DNA from: Caldimicrobium thiodismutans
GTDB lineage: Bacteria; Desulfobacterota; Thermodesulfobacteria; Thermodesulfobacteriales; Thermodesulfobacteriaceae
Assembly: GCA_002877875.1 (NCBI GenBank)
Contig: PNIE01000064.1
Span: forward strand, 1 to 47,783
Reading direction: 5' to 3'
DNA length: 47,783 bases
Part shown: positions 25,518-34,387 of the stretch, piece after piece
Layout: every line of letters starts with the position of its first letter
How positions within the stretch are numbered: the stretch's first letter is position 1
Position numbers and translations under genes: made by a program
Notes under the pieces: model-generated
Told to the model about the DNA's origin: nothing
Databases searched by the model: none
The model's input: the letters and a program-made list of their open reading frames with translations, nothing else

Positions 25518-26228
25518 TCAAGTCTTCATAATCTTAGAAAGAATAGGATTTAACTCCTCAACACTTGCTCTTGTTTTTTCAACTATATAATCAAGGCTCT
25601 TTGGCCCATCCTTAAGAAGGGACTTAACCTCTATTTCATAGAGTTTATTTTTAAGCAGGGGCAATAACTTTTCCTCCACCTTCTTATTAATCGTTTCCAG
25701 AGAAAAATCCTGCATCCTTTTCAGTTCCTTAGCCACATTTCCAAAGGCAGTTCGAACCTGCATATTTTTACATACTTCAACTGCTGAGTCAAGATAAAAG
25801 GAAAGATCTTCCTTCTTTAGCCCCTCTGAACTTCCAAGGGGCCCAAGCTCCTTAATCTTTAACATATAAGTCTTTATATCTTCCACCAATTTAGCAGGCT
25901 CAGCACTTGAGATCCATTCCAACTTAAAACGTTCCTCATTAATCCCTATAAGCTTCATAAGATTTCTTACCATCTCTCCCATAATAAGGGCCTGAAAATT
26001 TCCTTCAATATATTTACACTCTCCAAGCTTACATCCACCAACCATTACAGCATCAGCCCCATTTTTAAAAGCCTCCATTACAAAAAGAGGATCCACTCTA
26101 CCACTACACATAACCCTTATAACTCTATGATAAGGTGGATAGGTCTGGCGAGCCACACCGGCCGCGTCAGCTGCGGCATAGCATCACCAATGGCACATAA
26201 AACTAAGTATCCTTGGCTCAAACTCCAT
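25518..26228 (-). CDS. mvhD: Selenocysteine-containing MvhD-type iron-sulfur subunit
   Basis: 236 aa read from ATG 26228 (AGGAGG 5 nt upstream) through UGA at 26186-26184 as Sec15. The N-terminus MEFEPRILSFMCHW-U-CYAAADAAGVARQ aligns with the family motif I know as CNWCSYAGAD: the second Cys becomes Sec and the next Ser becomes Cys. Further motifs are RVIRVMCSGRVDP and MVGGCKLGECKYIEGN. MvhD carries a [2Fe-2S] cluster feeding HdrA. The last ~95 residues are an added helical segment ending in a possible winged helix. It starts 1 nt after the hdrA stop. Without readthrough, only a GTG-started fragment lacking the cluster N-terminus would be called. Confidence 0.88.
26161..26177 (-). promoter_or_regulatory. 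SECIS-like hairpin of mvhD
   Basis: In the mRNA, GCCGC (26177-26173), loop AGCUGAC (26172-26166), GCGGC (26165-26161). A 5-bp G/C stem starts 6 nt after the UGA, with G at loop position 2. This is a local GC island in AT-rich DNA and is consistent with the loose bacterial SECIS model. Weaker than the fdhA element. Confidence 0.6.
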
Positions 26229-26229
26229 A

Positions 26230-29200
26230 TTAACCTCCTGCAATCTCCTCTTTTCTCTCCACTTCTTCTATACGCTCCCTTTCACCAAAGCCTTTAAGTT
26301 GCTCAAGAATAGCCTCTCCTGTAAAGCCTCCAACATCTATGGCAAAAACCGGACAATGGGAAGCACAAACTCCGCACCCTTTACAGGCTGCCTTTATTAC
26401 CCTTGCCTTCCTTCTCTTGTCTACCTTTACCATCTCAATAGCTGAAAAGGGACATACCTCGGCACAAAGAGCACAGCCAATACACCTTGCCTCATCAACT
26501 TCAGCCACAATAGGTGGCACCTCAACAAAGCCCTTAGCAAGAGGTATAGCTGCCTTTCCAGCACCTGCTTTTGCCTGAGCCAAAACCTCTGTTAAAAGCT
26601 GAGGACTATGGGCAAGACCAACAATATAAACTCCATCAGTTGCGGTCTCAACAGGTCTTAACTTCACATGGGCCTCAAGGAGAAATCCCTCTTCACTCAC
26701 AGGAACTTTTAACATATTAACTACCTGGTTATTTTCTGAAGGAATTACTCCCACCGAAAGCACACACAAATCAGCAGGAATTTCAATCTCCTTATTCAAA
26801 AGCACATCAAAGACCCTCACCACAGGTTTATCCCCTTTGATAAAAACCTCTGGTCTTCTCCTCTGGGGAAATCTAACAAACTTAACACCTTTCTTTCTTG
26901 CCTCAAGATAATATTTTTCATAAAATCCATAGGCCCTCATGTCTATGTAAAGAATATAAACCTCTGTATCTGGATTTATCTCCTTAATCTTTAAGGCATT
27001 CTTTAGAGCCTGAACACAGCAGAACTTGCTGCAATGCTTAAGTTCCTCTCCACGTGACCCAGCACATTGAATCATTACCACCCTTTTTGGGAAAGACCTT
27101 TTTGAATTTTTAGAGAGCCTCTCCTCTAGCTCAAGCTGAGTAATCACCCTTTTCCCATCAAAAGGATACCTGGAGGGCCTATACTCCCTCCCTCCTGTAG
27201 CTAATACAACTACTCCATGATTGATAATCTCGGATTTATCACCAATCCTAAGAGTAGTGGTATAATTTCCAATATATCCAGAAATATTATCTATTTCTGC
27301 CTGGGTAAAGACTTTAATTTTGGGATGTGAGGTAACCTTATGGATAAGTTCATTCAAAAAGGCTTGAGGATCTTCCCCTGTAATTAAAAACTTTACTCTT
27401 CTTAGATTCCCACCAAGGTCTTTTTCTCTCTCAACCAGATAGACCTCAAACCCCTGATCAGCCAGCGAGAGAGCTGAAGTCATTCCAGCAACGCCCCCAC
27501 CTACCACCAGGGCCGAAGGAGTAACCTTTACTCTTTGAAGTTCAAGGGGTTTAAGTCTCCTTGCCTTGGCTACAGCCATTCTAACAAGATCTTTTGCCTT
27601 TTCGGTTGCCTTTTGAGGATTATCAGGATGCACCCAGGCACATTGGTCACGAATATTAGCCATCTCAATAAGAGCAAGATTTAAACCAGCCTCTCTCAAA
27701 GTATCCTGAAAGAGGGGTTCATGAGTTCTTGGTGTACAAGCAGAAACTACAATACGATTTAAACGATATTTTTTTATCTTTTCTTTTAATTGCTCAAGAG
27801 AATCTTGAGCACAGGCATAAAGAATATTTTCAGCTAAAACTACATTGGGAAGAGTCTTAGCATAGTCTCTCACTGCTTTAACATCCACCACACCAGCAAT
27901 GTTTACTCCACAGTGACAAACAAAAACTCCAATCCTTGGCTCATCACTCATAAGCTCAACATCCTCTGGCGGATACTCCTTAACCACCGTGGCCTTCCAT
28001 CGTCCTTCCTTTAGTAATTCAGAAACAAGGGCTGCCCCACCAGAGGCCTGTATAACACTCTCTGGGATATCTTTTGGTCCCTGAAAAGCACCGATTACAT
28101 AAATTCCAGGTCTTGTTGTCTCAAGTGGTGAAAGATAAGAGGTTTTAGCAAATTTGAATTCATTTAATTCTATGCCAAAAACTTGCGAAAGCTTTTCCGC
28201 ATCCTCAGGAGGAGAGAGCCCAACAGAAAGCACTATAGCATCAAAATACTCCCTTTTTACCTTGCCCTCCTCGTCAACGTAATTTAGAGCCAACTTTCCA
28301 TCAATTTTGTCAACCTTTCCTGGACGAGCCCTCACAATACGAAAACCATATTTCTCAACAGCATTCCTAAAGGATTCATCAAAGCCCTTCCCTTGAGTTC
28401 TGACATCCATAAAAAAGAGAGTGATTTCTGCTGAAGGCTCATGTTCTTTGATAACAGAAGCCTGTTTTACTGCATACATACAGCAAACACTGGAACAATA
28501 GGGTCTTTCGCAGGTTACATCCCTTGAGCCCACACACTGAATATAGGCAATTTTCTTAGGATGTTTAAAATCAGAGGGTCTAATGACTTCGCCCTCTGTC
28601 GGACCAGAAACACAGGTAATTCTTTCCATTTCAAGAGAATGCAATACATCACTAAATCTTCCGTAACCAAATTTTTCAAGAGCCTCCTTAGGAACTTTTC
28701 CAAAACCTGTTGCTAAGATTATAGCTCCAACCTCTAAGACTCTTTCTTCAGGTTTTTGAGAAAAATCTATAGCCTTTGGCCCACAGACATTAGTACAGAG
28801 CTGACAAGTCTCATGATTTAGTCTCAAACAAGTGGAAGCATCAATATAATACTTGGTAGGAACCGCCTGAGGAAAATCAATACGAGCAGCTCTTGTAAAG
28901 GTGAGATTTTCATTGTAAGTGTCTATAGCCAACCTTGGGCAATACTTCATACAGTCGCCACAGGCTGTGCACTTGTCAGGATCAATATACCTGGGATTTA
29001 CTCTTATCTTTACTCTAAAATTCCCTGGTTCTCCCTCAACAGAAAGAACCTCGGTTAGAGTCAAAATTTCTATGTTGGGAGACCTCCCGGCCTCCACCAT
29101 TTTTGGGGCAAGAATTCAGATACTACAGTCATTGGTGGGGAAAGTCTTATCAAGTTGAGCCATAACCCCACCAATTGAGGCCTTCTTTTCCACAAGATAG

Positions 29201-29292
29201 ACATAATAGCCTAACTCTGACAAATCAAGGGCTGCCTGAATACCCGCAATACCTCCACCCACAACTAATACCTGTCCTTTAGGATCCTTCAT
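26230..29292 (-). CDS. hdrA: Selenocysteine-containing, tandem-module HdrA
   Basis: 1020 aa read from ATG 29292 through UGA at 29118-29116 (Sec59). The N-terminus MKDPKGQVLVVGGGIAGIQA, then VMAQLDKTFPTNDCSI-U-ILAPKMVEAGR, is the HdrA FAD domain with its conserved cysteine replaced by Sec. Next come ferredoxin motif CTACGDCMKYCP (108-119), a linker with VCHCGVN near 458, a second FAD-binding module (GGGVAG, 598-603) and two C-terminal [4Fe-4S] motifs (from about 937 and 970). HdrA is the flavin-based electron-bifurcating subunit of Hdr complexes. It lies 18 nt after the CO dehydrogenase gene and 1 nt before mvhD. Standard calling starts it falsely at residue 65. Confidence 0.92.
29077..29088 (-). 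promoter_or_regulatory. SECIS-like hairpin of hdrA
   Basis: In the mRNA, GGGA (29088-29085), loop GGUC (29084-29081), UCCC (29080-29077), beginning 27 nt after the UGA. The short stem and GGUC loop resemble the GGUCU loop of the fdhA element in the same cluster. Flanking bases add little pairing, so folding should be checked. Confidence 0.55.
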
Positions 29293-29310
29293 TATATTAT
29301 CTCCCTCCTT

Positions 29311-31353
29311 TTATTGAGCTCTTTTTTCCTCCTCGGGAGTAAGTTTCCCATGAGATCCAAAACAACCAAGACCATGAAAAACAGGCACATACTTTGGACC
29401 TTCAAGAGCCCTTCTCATAGCCATATCAAAGAGTATTCTTGGTTTGGGCTTATCAATTCCAAGGGCCTTTCTTCCCTGATTAATCCTATCTATCATAATA
29501 TTGGCAAACTCATTGGCTGTTCTTGCAACCCTCCAGGAACCACCAAAGTAATTTTCAATTTCGTAAAAGAGAAAATCAGTAACCTTCTTGCTTCCAAGGG
29601 TAGGAAAATCCGGCCCAAAAACTACTTGAACCCCAGAGGTGACAAAATACATTCCAATGGACACCGCCTTTTCACTCATCCATTGAGGGGCAGCACCCAC
29701 GGCAGGGATCTGATAGATATCTTCTCCAAGGCCTCCCGTATGCACTATCTCCGTAGCTGCAATTAAAATCCTTGAATTATCAACACAGGACCCCATATGA
29801 AGCACAGGTGGACAACCAACCGCCTCAAGAACCTCTCTCAAACCAGGCCCTGCAAGTTCTGCTGCCTCAGGGGAAAGAAGGCCTGCTATAGCCATATTGG
29901 TAGCTGAACAACCTGTTGCCAAAACAAGCACATTATTAGCTATAAGTTCTTTGGCAAGCTCAACTTGAATAGGTTCATTTACTCTATATTGATCACAACC
30001 TACAATAGCAGCAATTCCAAGAATCTTTCCATTAATAATGTTCTCATTCAAAGGCTTATAACTTGCTCTAAACCTGCCCCCAAGGATATACATAATGGCC
30101 TCATGGCTAAAACCAGCCACTATATCCACCGTGTGATTGGGAATATTTACCTTTGAAGGATCTCTCTGAGGAAATCTTGAGATGGCAGTCCTAAGAATTT
30201 CTTTAGCTAACTCAAGAGCTCTCTTTTCATCAAAGGGAATATGAATAGCTTCTTCCATCATAGCAATGGGACTTGTTGTTATAACAGCTGTATGAAATTG
30301 TTTAGCAATTTCCACCACATTTTGCATAATACACTGCACATCAACTACCACTGCTTCAAGTGCACCTGTGGCAATAGCAACCTCTTGCTGAATAAAAGAA
30401 CCTGCAATAGGAATGCCTTTTCTCATAAGAACTTCATTTCCTGTACAACAAATTCCTGAAAGATTAACTCCCTTAGCCCCTACCTTTTTAGCCTCAGAAA
30501 TAATTTCCGGATCATAACTTGCTTGAGCAAGGGCATCTGCAAGAAGAGGATCATGTCCATGCACTGCCACATTCACATAATCATGTTTTATTACTCCAAG
30601 ACCAATGTTAACCTTGGCTCTTATAGGCAGAGGATTTCCAAGGAGTAAATCCTGAAATTCTGTGGCAAGCATACTTCCTCCCCAGCCGTCAGCCAGAGAA
30701 CATCTAGCAGCCCCCATAAGAATATTTTTATAATCCTGATCGACTCCAATTGTGGTCCTATGAGTAAGTTCAACCACTTCCCTGTCAACTCCCCTGGGAA
30801 CAACTCCGTATTTTCTCCATTTTTCTAAGAGAGGCTTAGGTGCCCTGTGGGTAAGAATGATTTCTCCCTGTTGCTGTGAAAAAATTCTCAAAGCCTCTTC
30901 TGCCATATCTTTTAGTAACTTCTCCTCAGGTTGATTTGGATCAACCCCAAGGGCTTGGGCAACAACCCTTAACTTTCTCTTATCTCTTACCTCAAAAGGA
31001 ACCTCTCCGTGAACCGCTTCATAAAAAATTTTAGCCACATGTCTTCCATGATCAGAATGAGCAGAAGTGCCAGCTGCAACCATTCTGGCAAAGTTTCTAG
31101 CAACTACCGTTGCAGCTGAGGCTCCACAAACCCCTCGTAATTCCTCAACTCCCTCAACTACCTGACAAGGCCCCATATTACAAACTCTGCAACACGTTCC
31201 ACCCTTCCCAAAGGCACAAGGAAGTGTCCCTCTTCTCGCTACACGCTTAGGAGCAGTTAGAACTTCTTCTTTCAATCTGCTATATAGATCTTCCGCAGTC
31301 TTTGTCTGAATCCCGGGCTTCCCCTTACCAAATCTTGCTCTTTCATCTATCAT
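29311..31353 (-). CDS. acsA: Anaerobic nickel-iron carbon monoxide dehydrogenase
   Basis: 680 aa. The N-terminal iron-sulfur ligands are in GTCCRVCNMGPC, with GVCGASAATVVARNF after. Further family features are NVAVHGHDPLLADALAQA, GICCTGNEVLMRKGIPIAG, IVGCDQYRVNEP, VLATGCSATNMAIAGLL and MGSCVDNSRILIAA, which include C-cluster ligands. It reduces CO2 to CO for acetyl-CoA synthase (or oxidises CO). It lies in the cluster with acsB, so it is the AcsA/CooS of the Wood-Ljungdahl complex. No cooC/acsF nickel-insertion gene is seen in the window. Confidence 0.95.
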   Translation of the reverse strand: MIDERARFGKGKPGIQTKTAEDLYSRLKEEVLTAPKRVARRGTLPCAFGKGGTCCRVCNMGPCQVVEGVEELRGVCGASAATVVARNFARMVAAGTSAHSDHGRHVAKIFYEAVHGEVPFEVRDKRKLRVVAQALGVDPNQPEEKLLKDMAEEALRIFSQQQGEIILTHRAPKPLLEKWRKYGVVPRGVDREVVELTHRTTIGVDQDYKNILMGAARCSLADGWGGSMLATEFQDLLLGNPLPIRAKVNIGLGVIKHDYVNVAVHGHDPLLADALAQASYDPEIISEAKKVGAKGVNLSGICCTGNEVLMRKGIPIAGSFIQQEVAIATGALEAVVVDVQCIMQNVVEIAKQFHTAVITTSPIAMMEEAIHIPFDEKRALELAKEILRTAISRFPQRDPSKVNIPNHTVDIVAGFSHEAIMYILGGRFRASYKPLNENIINGKILGIAAIVGCDQYRVNEPIQVELAKELIANNVLVLATGCSATNMAIAGLLSPEAAELAGPGLREVLEAVGCPPVLHMGSCVDNSRILIAATEIVHTGGLGEDIYQIPAVGAAPQWMSEKAVSIGMYFVTSGVQVVFGPDFPTLGSKKVTDFLFYEIENYFGGSWRVARTANEFANIMIDRINQGRKALGIDKPKPRILFDMAMRRALEGPKYVPVFHGLGCFGSHGKLTPEEEKRAQ

Positions 31354-31432
31354 CTTAACACCCCCTTTAAATTGCTAGTAACTTAAAATTAATCTAAGAA
31401 TGAAATTTTTTTATCAGTTGAGAAAATCTTCA

Positions 31433-32332
31433 CTATCCTACTTCACTAGGAAGCCCGGCCCACATTTTAGCGGATTCTAAGGTATTTTTCATAAGCATAG
31501 TAATAGTCATTGGGCCAACCCCCCCAGGAACAGGGGTTATGTAACTTGCCTTTTCTTTAACCGCTTCAAAATCGACATCTCCACAAAGCTTAGCCTTTCC
31601 CTCAGGGGTAGTACCAATACGATTAACTCCTACATCTATCACCACTGCTCCTTCCTTTACCATATCCGCTGTAATAAACTTAGGAACCCCTGCAGCTACA
31701 ATAAGAATATCGGCTCTCTTAGTGTGTTCAGCCATATTCTTGGTTCCTGTATGGCAAACGGTAACAGTAGCGTTACCAACGGGTTTTCTCTTTTGCATAA
31801 GCAAAATAGCTATAGGTTTCCCCACAATATTACTTCTTCCAACCACCACCACATCGGCCCCACTTACCTCAACCCCTGTCTCTACAAGAAGCATTAAAAT
31901 TCCATAAGGAGTGCAGGGGATAAAGCACGGCTCACCAATCACTAGCTTTCCCACATTAACTGGATGAAATCCATCTACATCCTTTCTCGGATCTATGGCG
32001 TTTATAACCTTTCTCTCATCTATATGCTTGGGAAGGGGAAGTTGTACGAGAATTCCATGAATCTTTGGGTCTCTATTGTACTTCTCAATAAGCTCAAGAA
32101 GTTTCTCCTCTGAGATATTTTCAGGTAAGTTTTCCTGCACGGAATAAAAACCAAGTTCATGAGCTGTCTTTTGTTTGGCTGTAACATAGGATACTGAGGC
32201 TGGATTCTCTCCTACAAGAATGGTCACAAGTCCAGGAATTATGCCCTTTTCTTTCAACTCCTCTACCTCTTTCTTTATGGACTCTCTTATCTTAGAAGCA
32301 ACTAGTTTTCCATCAATGATTTTGGCTGCCAT
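31433..32332 (-). CDS. folD: Bifunctional methylene-THF dehydrogenase / methenyl-THF cyclohydrolase
   Basis: 299 aa. The catalytic YVTAKQKTA (Tyr...Lys), HGILVQLPLPKHID, DPRKDVDGFHPVN and the Rossmann VVVGRSNIVGKPIA followed by NATVTVCHTGT, with the C-terminal VPGGVGPMTITMLMKNT, define FolD. It converts formyl-derived methenyl-THF to methylene-THF with NAD(P)H, the second and third methyl-branch steps. It is 31 nt after fhs and 79 nt before acsA. Fully typical in length. Confidence 0.96.
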   Translation of the reverse strand: MAAKIIDGKLVASKIRESIKKEVEELKEKGIIPGLVTILVGENPASVSYVTAKQKTAHELGFYSVQENLPENISEEKLLELIEKYNRDPKIHGILVQLPLPKHIDERKVINAIDPRKDVDGFHPVNVGKLVIGEPCFIPCTPYGILMLLVETGVEVSGADVVVVGRSNIVGKPIAILLMQKRKPVGNATVTVCHTGTKNMAEHTKRADILIVAAGVPKFITADMVKEGAVVIDVGVNRIGTTPEGKAKLCGDVDFEAVKEKASYITPVPGGVGPMTITMLMKNTLESAKMWAGLPSEVG

Positions 32333-32363
32333 AGATCTTCCTCCCTCTTAAAAATCAAATTTC

Positions 32364-34127
32364 TTAGAATAAACCTTTAACCTTACCTGTTTCAACATCC
32401 ACATCAATTCTTCTATAAGCAGGATCAGAAGCAGTTCCTGGCATAAGATTGATATCACCAGCCACAGGTACAATAAAACCTGAACCTCTAAAAATAAGCA
32501 CATCTCTAACTCTTAAAGTCCATCCCTTAGGCACACCCTTCTTGTTAGGATCATCTGAAAGGGATAAATGAGTCTTTACCATACAAATGGGCATTCTTCT
32601 AAGCTCTTCGTTGGCCTCAAGCATTCTTATCTTTTCCTCAGCTGGTGGAAGATAGACTACTCCATCGGCTCCATAAACCTCTTTGGCTATCTTTTCAATT
32701 CTTGTCTTTATAGGTTCATCAAGCTCATAAAGGAATCTAAATTGAGGGGTCTCTTTGCAGGCATCCATTACAGCATCAGCCAGTTCAAGAGCCCCTTCAC
32801 CTCCTTTAAGCCAGTGATCAGAATAAGCTACTCTAACTCCTGCCTCCTCACAAATCCTTCTAACAAGCTTAACCTCATTTTCGGTATCAGCATAAAATTT
32901 ATTTATACAGACTACAGGTATAGCTCCACTTTTTTTGACGATATTAACGCAATGCAGGAGATTTTCACAACCCTTTTCCACCCATTCAAGATTTTCCTCA
33001 AAATATTCTTTGGGAATGGGCTGTCCTGGTCTTGGAATAGGAGCACCACCATGGCATTTTAAAGCCCTAATAGTTGCCACTACTACTGATACATTCGGAA
33101 CAAGGCCAGAAAGTCTGCACTTAATATTCCAGAACTTTTCAAAACCAATATCTGCTGCAAAACCTGACTCGGTAACCACATAATCTCCAAGTTTAAGAGC
33201 TACATAATCTGCAATAATAGAGTTTTGCCCGATAGCAATGTTAGCAAAGGGCCCAGCATGAACAAGCACAGGTTGCCCCTCAATGGTCTGCATCAAATTG
33301 GGATTTATGGCATCAACCAGCCAAGCTGTCATAGCTCCTGCCACTTCAAGATCTTCAGTAGTTATCGGATTCCCAAATTTATCAAAGGCAACCACGATTT
33401 TACCAATACGCTCTCTTAAATCCTTTAAATCCCTTGCTACCGCAAGAATAGCCATAACCTCTGAGGCAACAGCTATCCAAAACTTTGATTCCATAGGATA
33501 ACCATCATTTTTACCACCAAGCCCAATCACAATATGCCTTAGGGCCTGGGCACAAAAATCTATTACCCAGCCCATCTCTACCCTTTTAGGATCTATGTTC
33601 AATCTCCTCAAACCTTTCTTAGCAAGGGTTTCATCATCATAATTGGCCTCATGCTGCATACGAGCTGTTAAAGCAACCATTGCCAGATTATGAGCATTCA
33701 TAACTGCATTGATGTCTCCTGTTAGACCAAGGGAAAACTTATCCAGAGGAATAACTTGAGAAAGCCCTCCGCCTGCAGCTGACCCTTTTATATTAAAAGT
33801 AGGACCACCTGAAGGCTGCCTAATACAACCTATAACATTCTGCCCCCTTTTACCAAGCCCCTGAACAAGCCCAATGAGGGTTGTAGTTTTCCCCTCTCCA
33901 AGAGGGGTGGGAGTAATAGCGGTTACGTTGATGTATTTGCCATTAGGCCTATCTTTGAGCCTTTCAAGAACTCTCTTGTAGTCAATCTTAGCTACATAAT
34001 GACCATAGGGAAGAAGCTCCTCCTTAGTTAATCCCATCTCTTCACCAAGTTGATAAACCGTTTTCATATGCTTTTCTGCTTCATAAGCTATTTCCCAATC
34101 TTTCATCTTAGTTGGATCAAGCTGCAT
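32364..34127 (-). CDS. fhs: Formate-tetrahydrofolate ligase
   Basis: 587 aa. The ATP-binding P-loop TPLGEGKTTT, IGCIRQPSGGPTFNIKG, FSLGLTGDINAVMNAHNL and the C-terminal GDINLMPGTASDPAYRRIDV are hallmark Fhs segments. It activates formate with ATP to 10-formyl-THF, the energy-consuming step of the methyl branch. AGGAGGGGAG precedes the ATG. It is the first gene of the cluster, with a promoter and direct repeats about 165-210 nt upstream. Confidence 0.97.
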   Translation of the reverse strand: MQLDPTKMKDWEIAYEAEKHMKTVYQLGEEMGLTKEELLPYGHYVAKIDYKRVLERLKDRPNGKYINVTAITPTPLGEGKTTTLIGLVQGLGKRGQNVIGCIRQPSGGPTFNIKGSAAGGGLSQVIPLDKFSLGLTGDINAVMNAHNLAMVALTARMQHEANYDDETLAKKGLRRLNIDPKRVEMGWVIDFCAQALRHIVIGLGGKNDGYPMESKFWIAVASEVMAILAVARDLKDLRERIGKIVVAFDKFGNPITTEDLEVAGAMTAWLVDAINPNLMQTIEGQPVLVHAGPFANIAIGQNSIIADYVALKLGDYVVTESGFAADIGFEKFWNIKCRLSGLVPNVSVVVATIRALKCHGGAPIPRPGQPIPKEYFEENLEWVEKGCENLLHCVNIVKKSGAIPVVCINKFYADTENEVKLVRRICEEAGVRVAYSDHWLKGGEGALELADAVMDACKETPQFRFLYELDEPIKTRIEKIAKEVYGADGVVYLPPAEEKIRMLEANEELRRMPICMVKTHLSLSDDPNKKGVPKGWTLRVRDVLIFRGSGFIVPVAGDINLMPGTASDPAYRRIDVDVETGKVKGLF

Positions 34128-34291
34128 AATCTCCCCTCCTTTCTTTTATTGAAGTCTTTTTTTTATTATCAAAATTTATGCCATTTTTTTCCATGAAAAT
34201 AAAAATTTCAGAACTCGAAAATAGCAAAAATATTAAAAATATTACACTATATCTCCTGAAGAAAAACTCCCCAGGCACTTAGGCTTTTTTC

Positions 34292-34309
34292 TATAGGTTC
34301 TTATAGGTT
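34292..34309. repeat. Direct repeat TATAGGTT at 10-bp spacing near the fhs start site
   Basis: TATAGGTT occurs at 34292-34299 and 34302-34309, exactly one helical turn apart, at or just past the predicted transcription start of the Wood-Ljungdahl cluster. This is a plausible operator for a repressor bound on one DNA face. Confidence 0.4.
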
Positions 34310-34310
34310 T

Positions 34311-34338
34311 ATGTTACAAAAGTTATTTTTTTCGTCAA
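34311..34338 (-). promoter_or_regulatory. Predicted promoter of the Wood-Ljungdahl cluster (fhs)
   Basis: On the minus strand, TTGACG (34338-34333), a 16-nt spacer, TAACAT (34316-34311). A good -35 and a fair -10. It is the best candidate to start the 21.5 kb transcript. Confidence 0.45.
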
Positions 34339-34369
34339 GGAGACCCCTTCAATTTCATAGAATCACTTT

Positions 34370-34375
34370 TATAAT
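34370..34375 (+). promoter_or_regulatory. Predicted -10 element of ftsK
   Basis: A perfect TATAAT lies 12 nt before the ftsK ATG, with no good -35 and no Shine-Dalgarno between it and the start. A nearly leaderless transcript is implied. Confidence 0.35.
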
Positions 34376-34387
34376 TTTAAGTGTCTG

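Larger units (their letters stand above)
34128..34387. other. Divergent AT-rich intergenic region between fhs and ftsK
   Basis: 260 nt with no coding sequence that I can support. It holds a candidate fhs-cluster promoter, a pair of direct repeats and a -10 for ftsK (listed separately). The fhs leader would be about 175 nt; I tried to read a riboswitch in it and found no fold I recognise. Confidence 0.5.

Noticed and set aside
29100..29310. hdrA as a 956-residue protein beginning at MVEAGRSPN, with a non-coding 5' gap
   Set aside because: The gap encodes the canonical HdrA FAD-binding N-terminus in the same frame, interrupted only by one UGA at a conserved Cys position.
34128..34310. A riboswitch (for example THF-binding) in the fhs leader
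   Set aside because: The leader is long enough, but I could not find the conserved cores or a convincing multi-stem fold.
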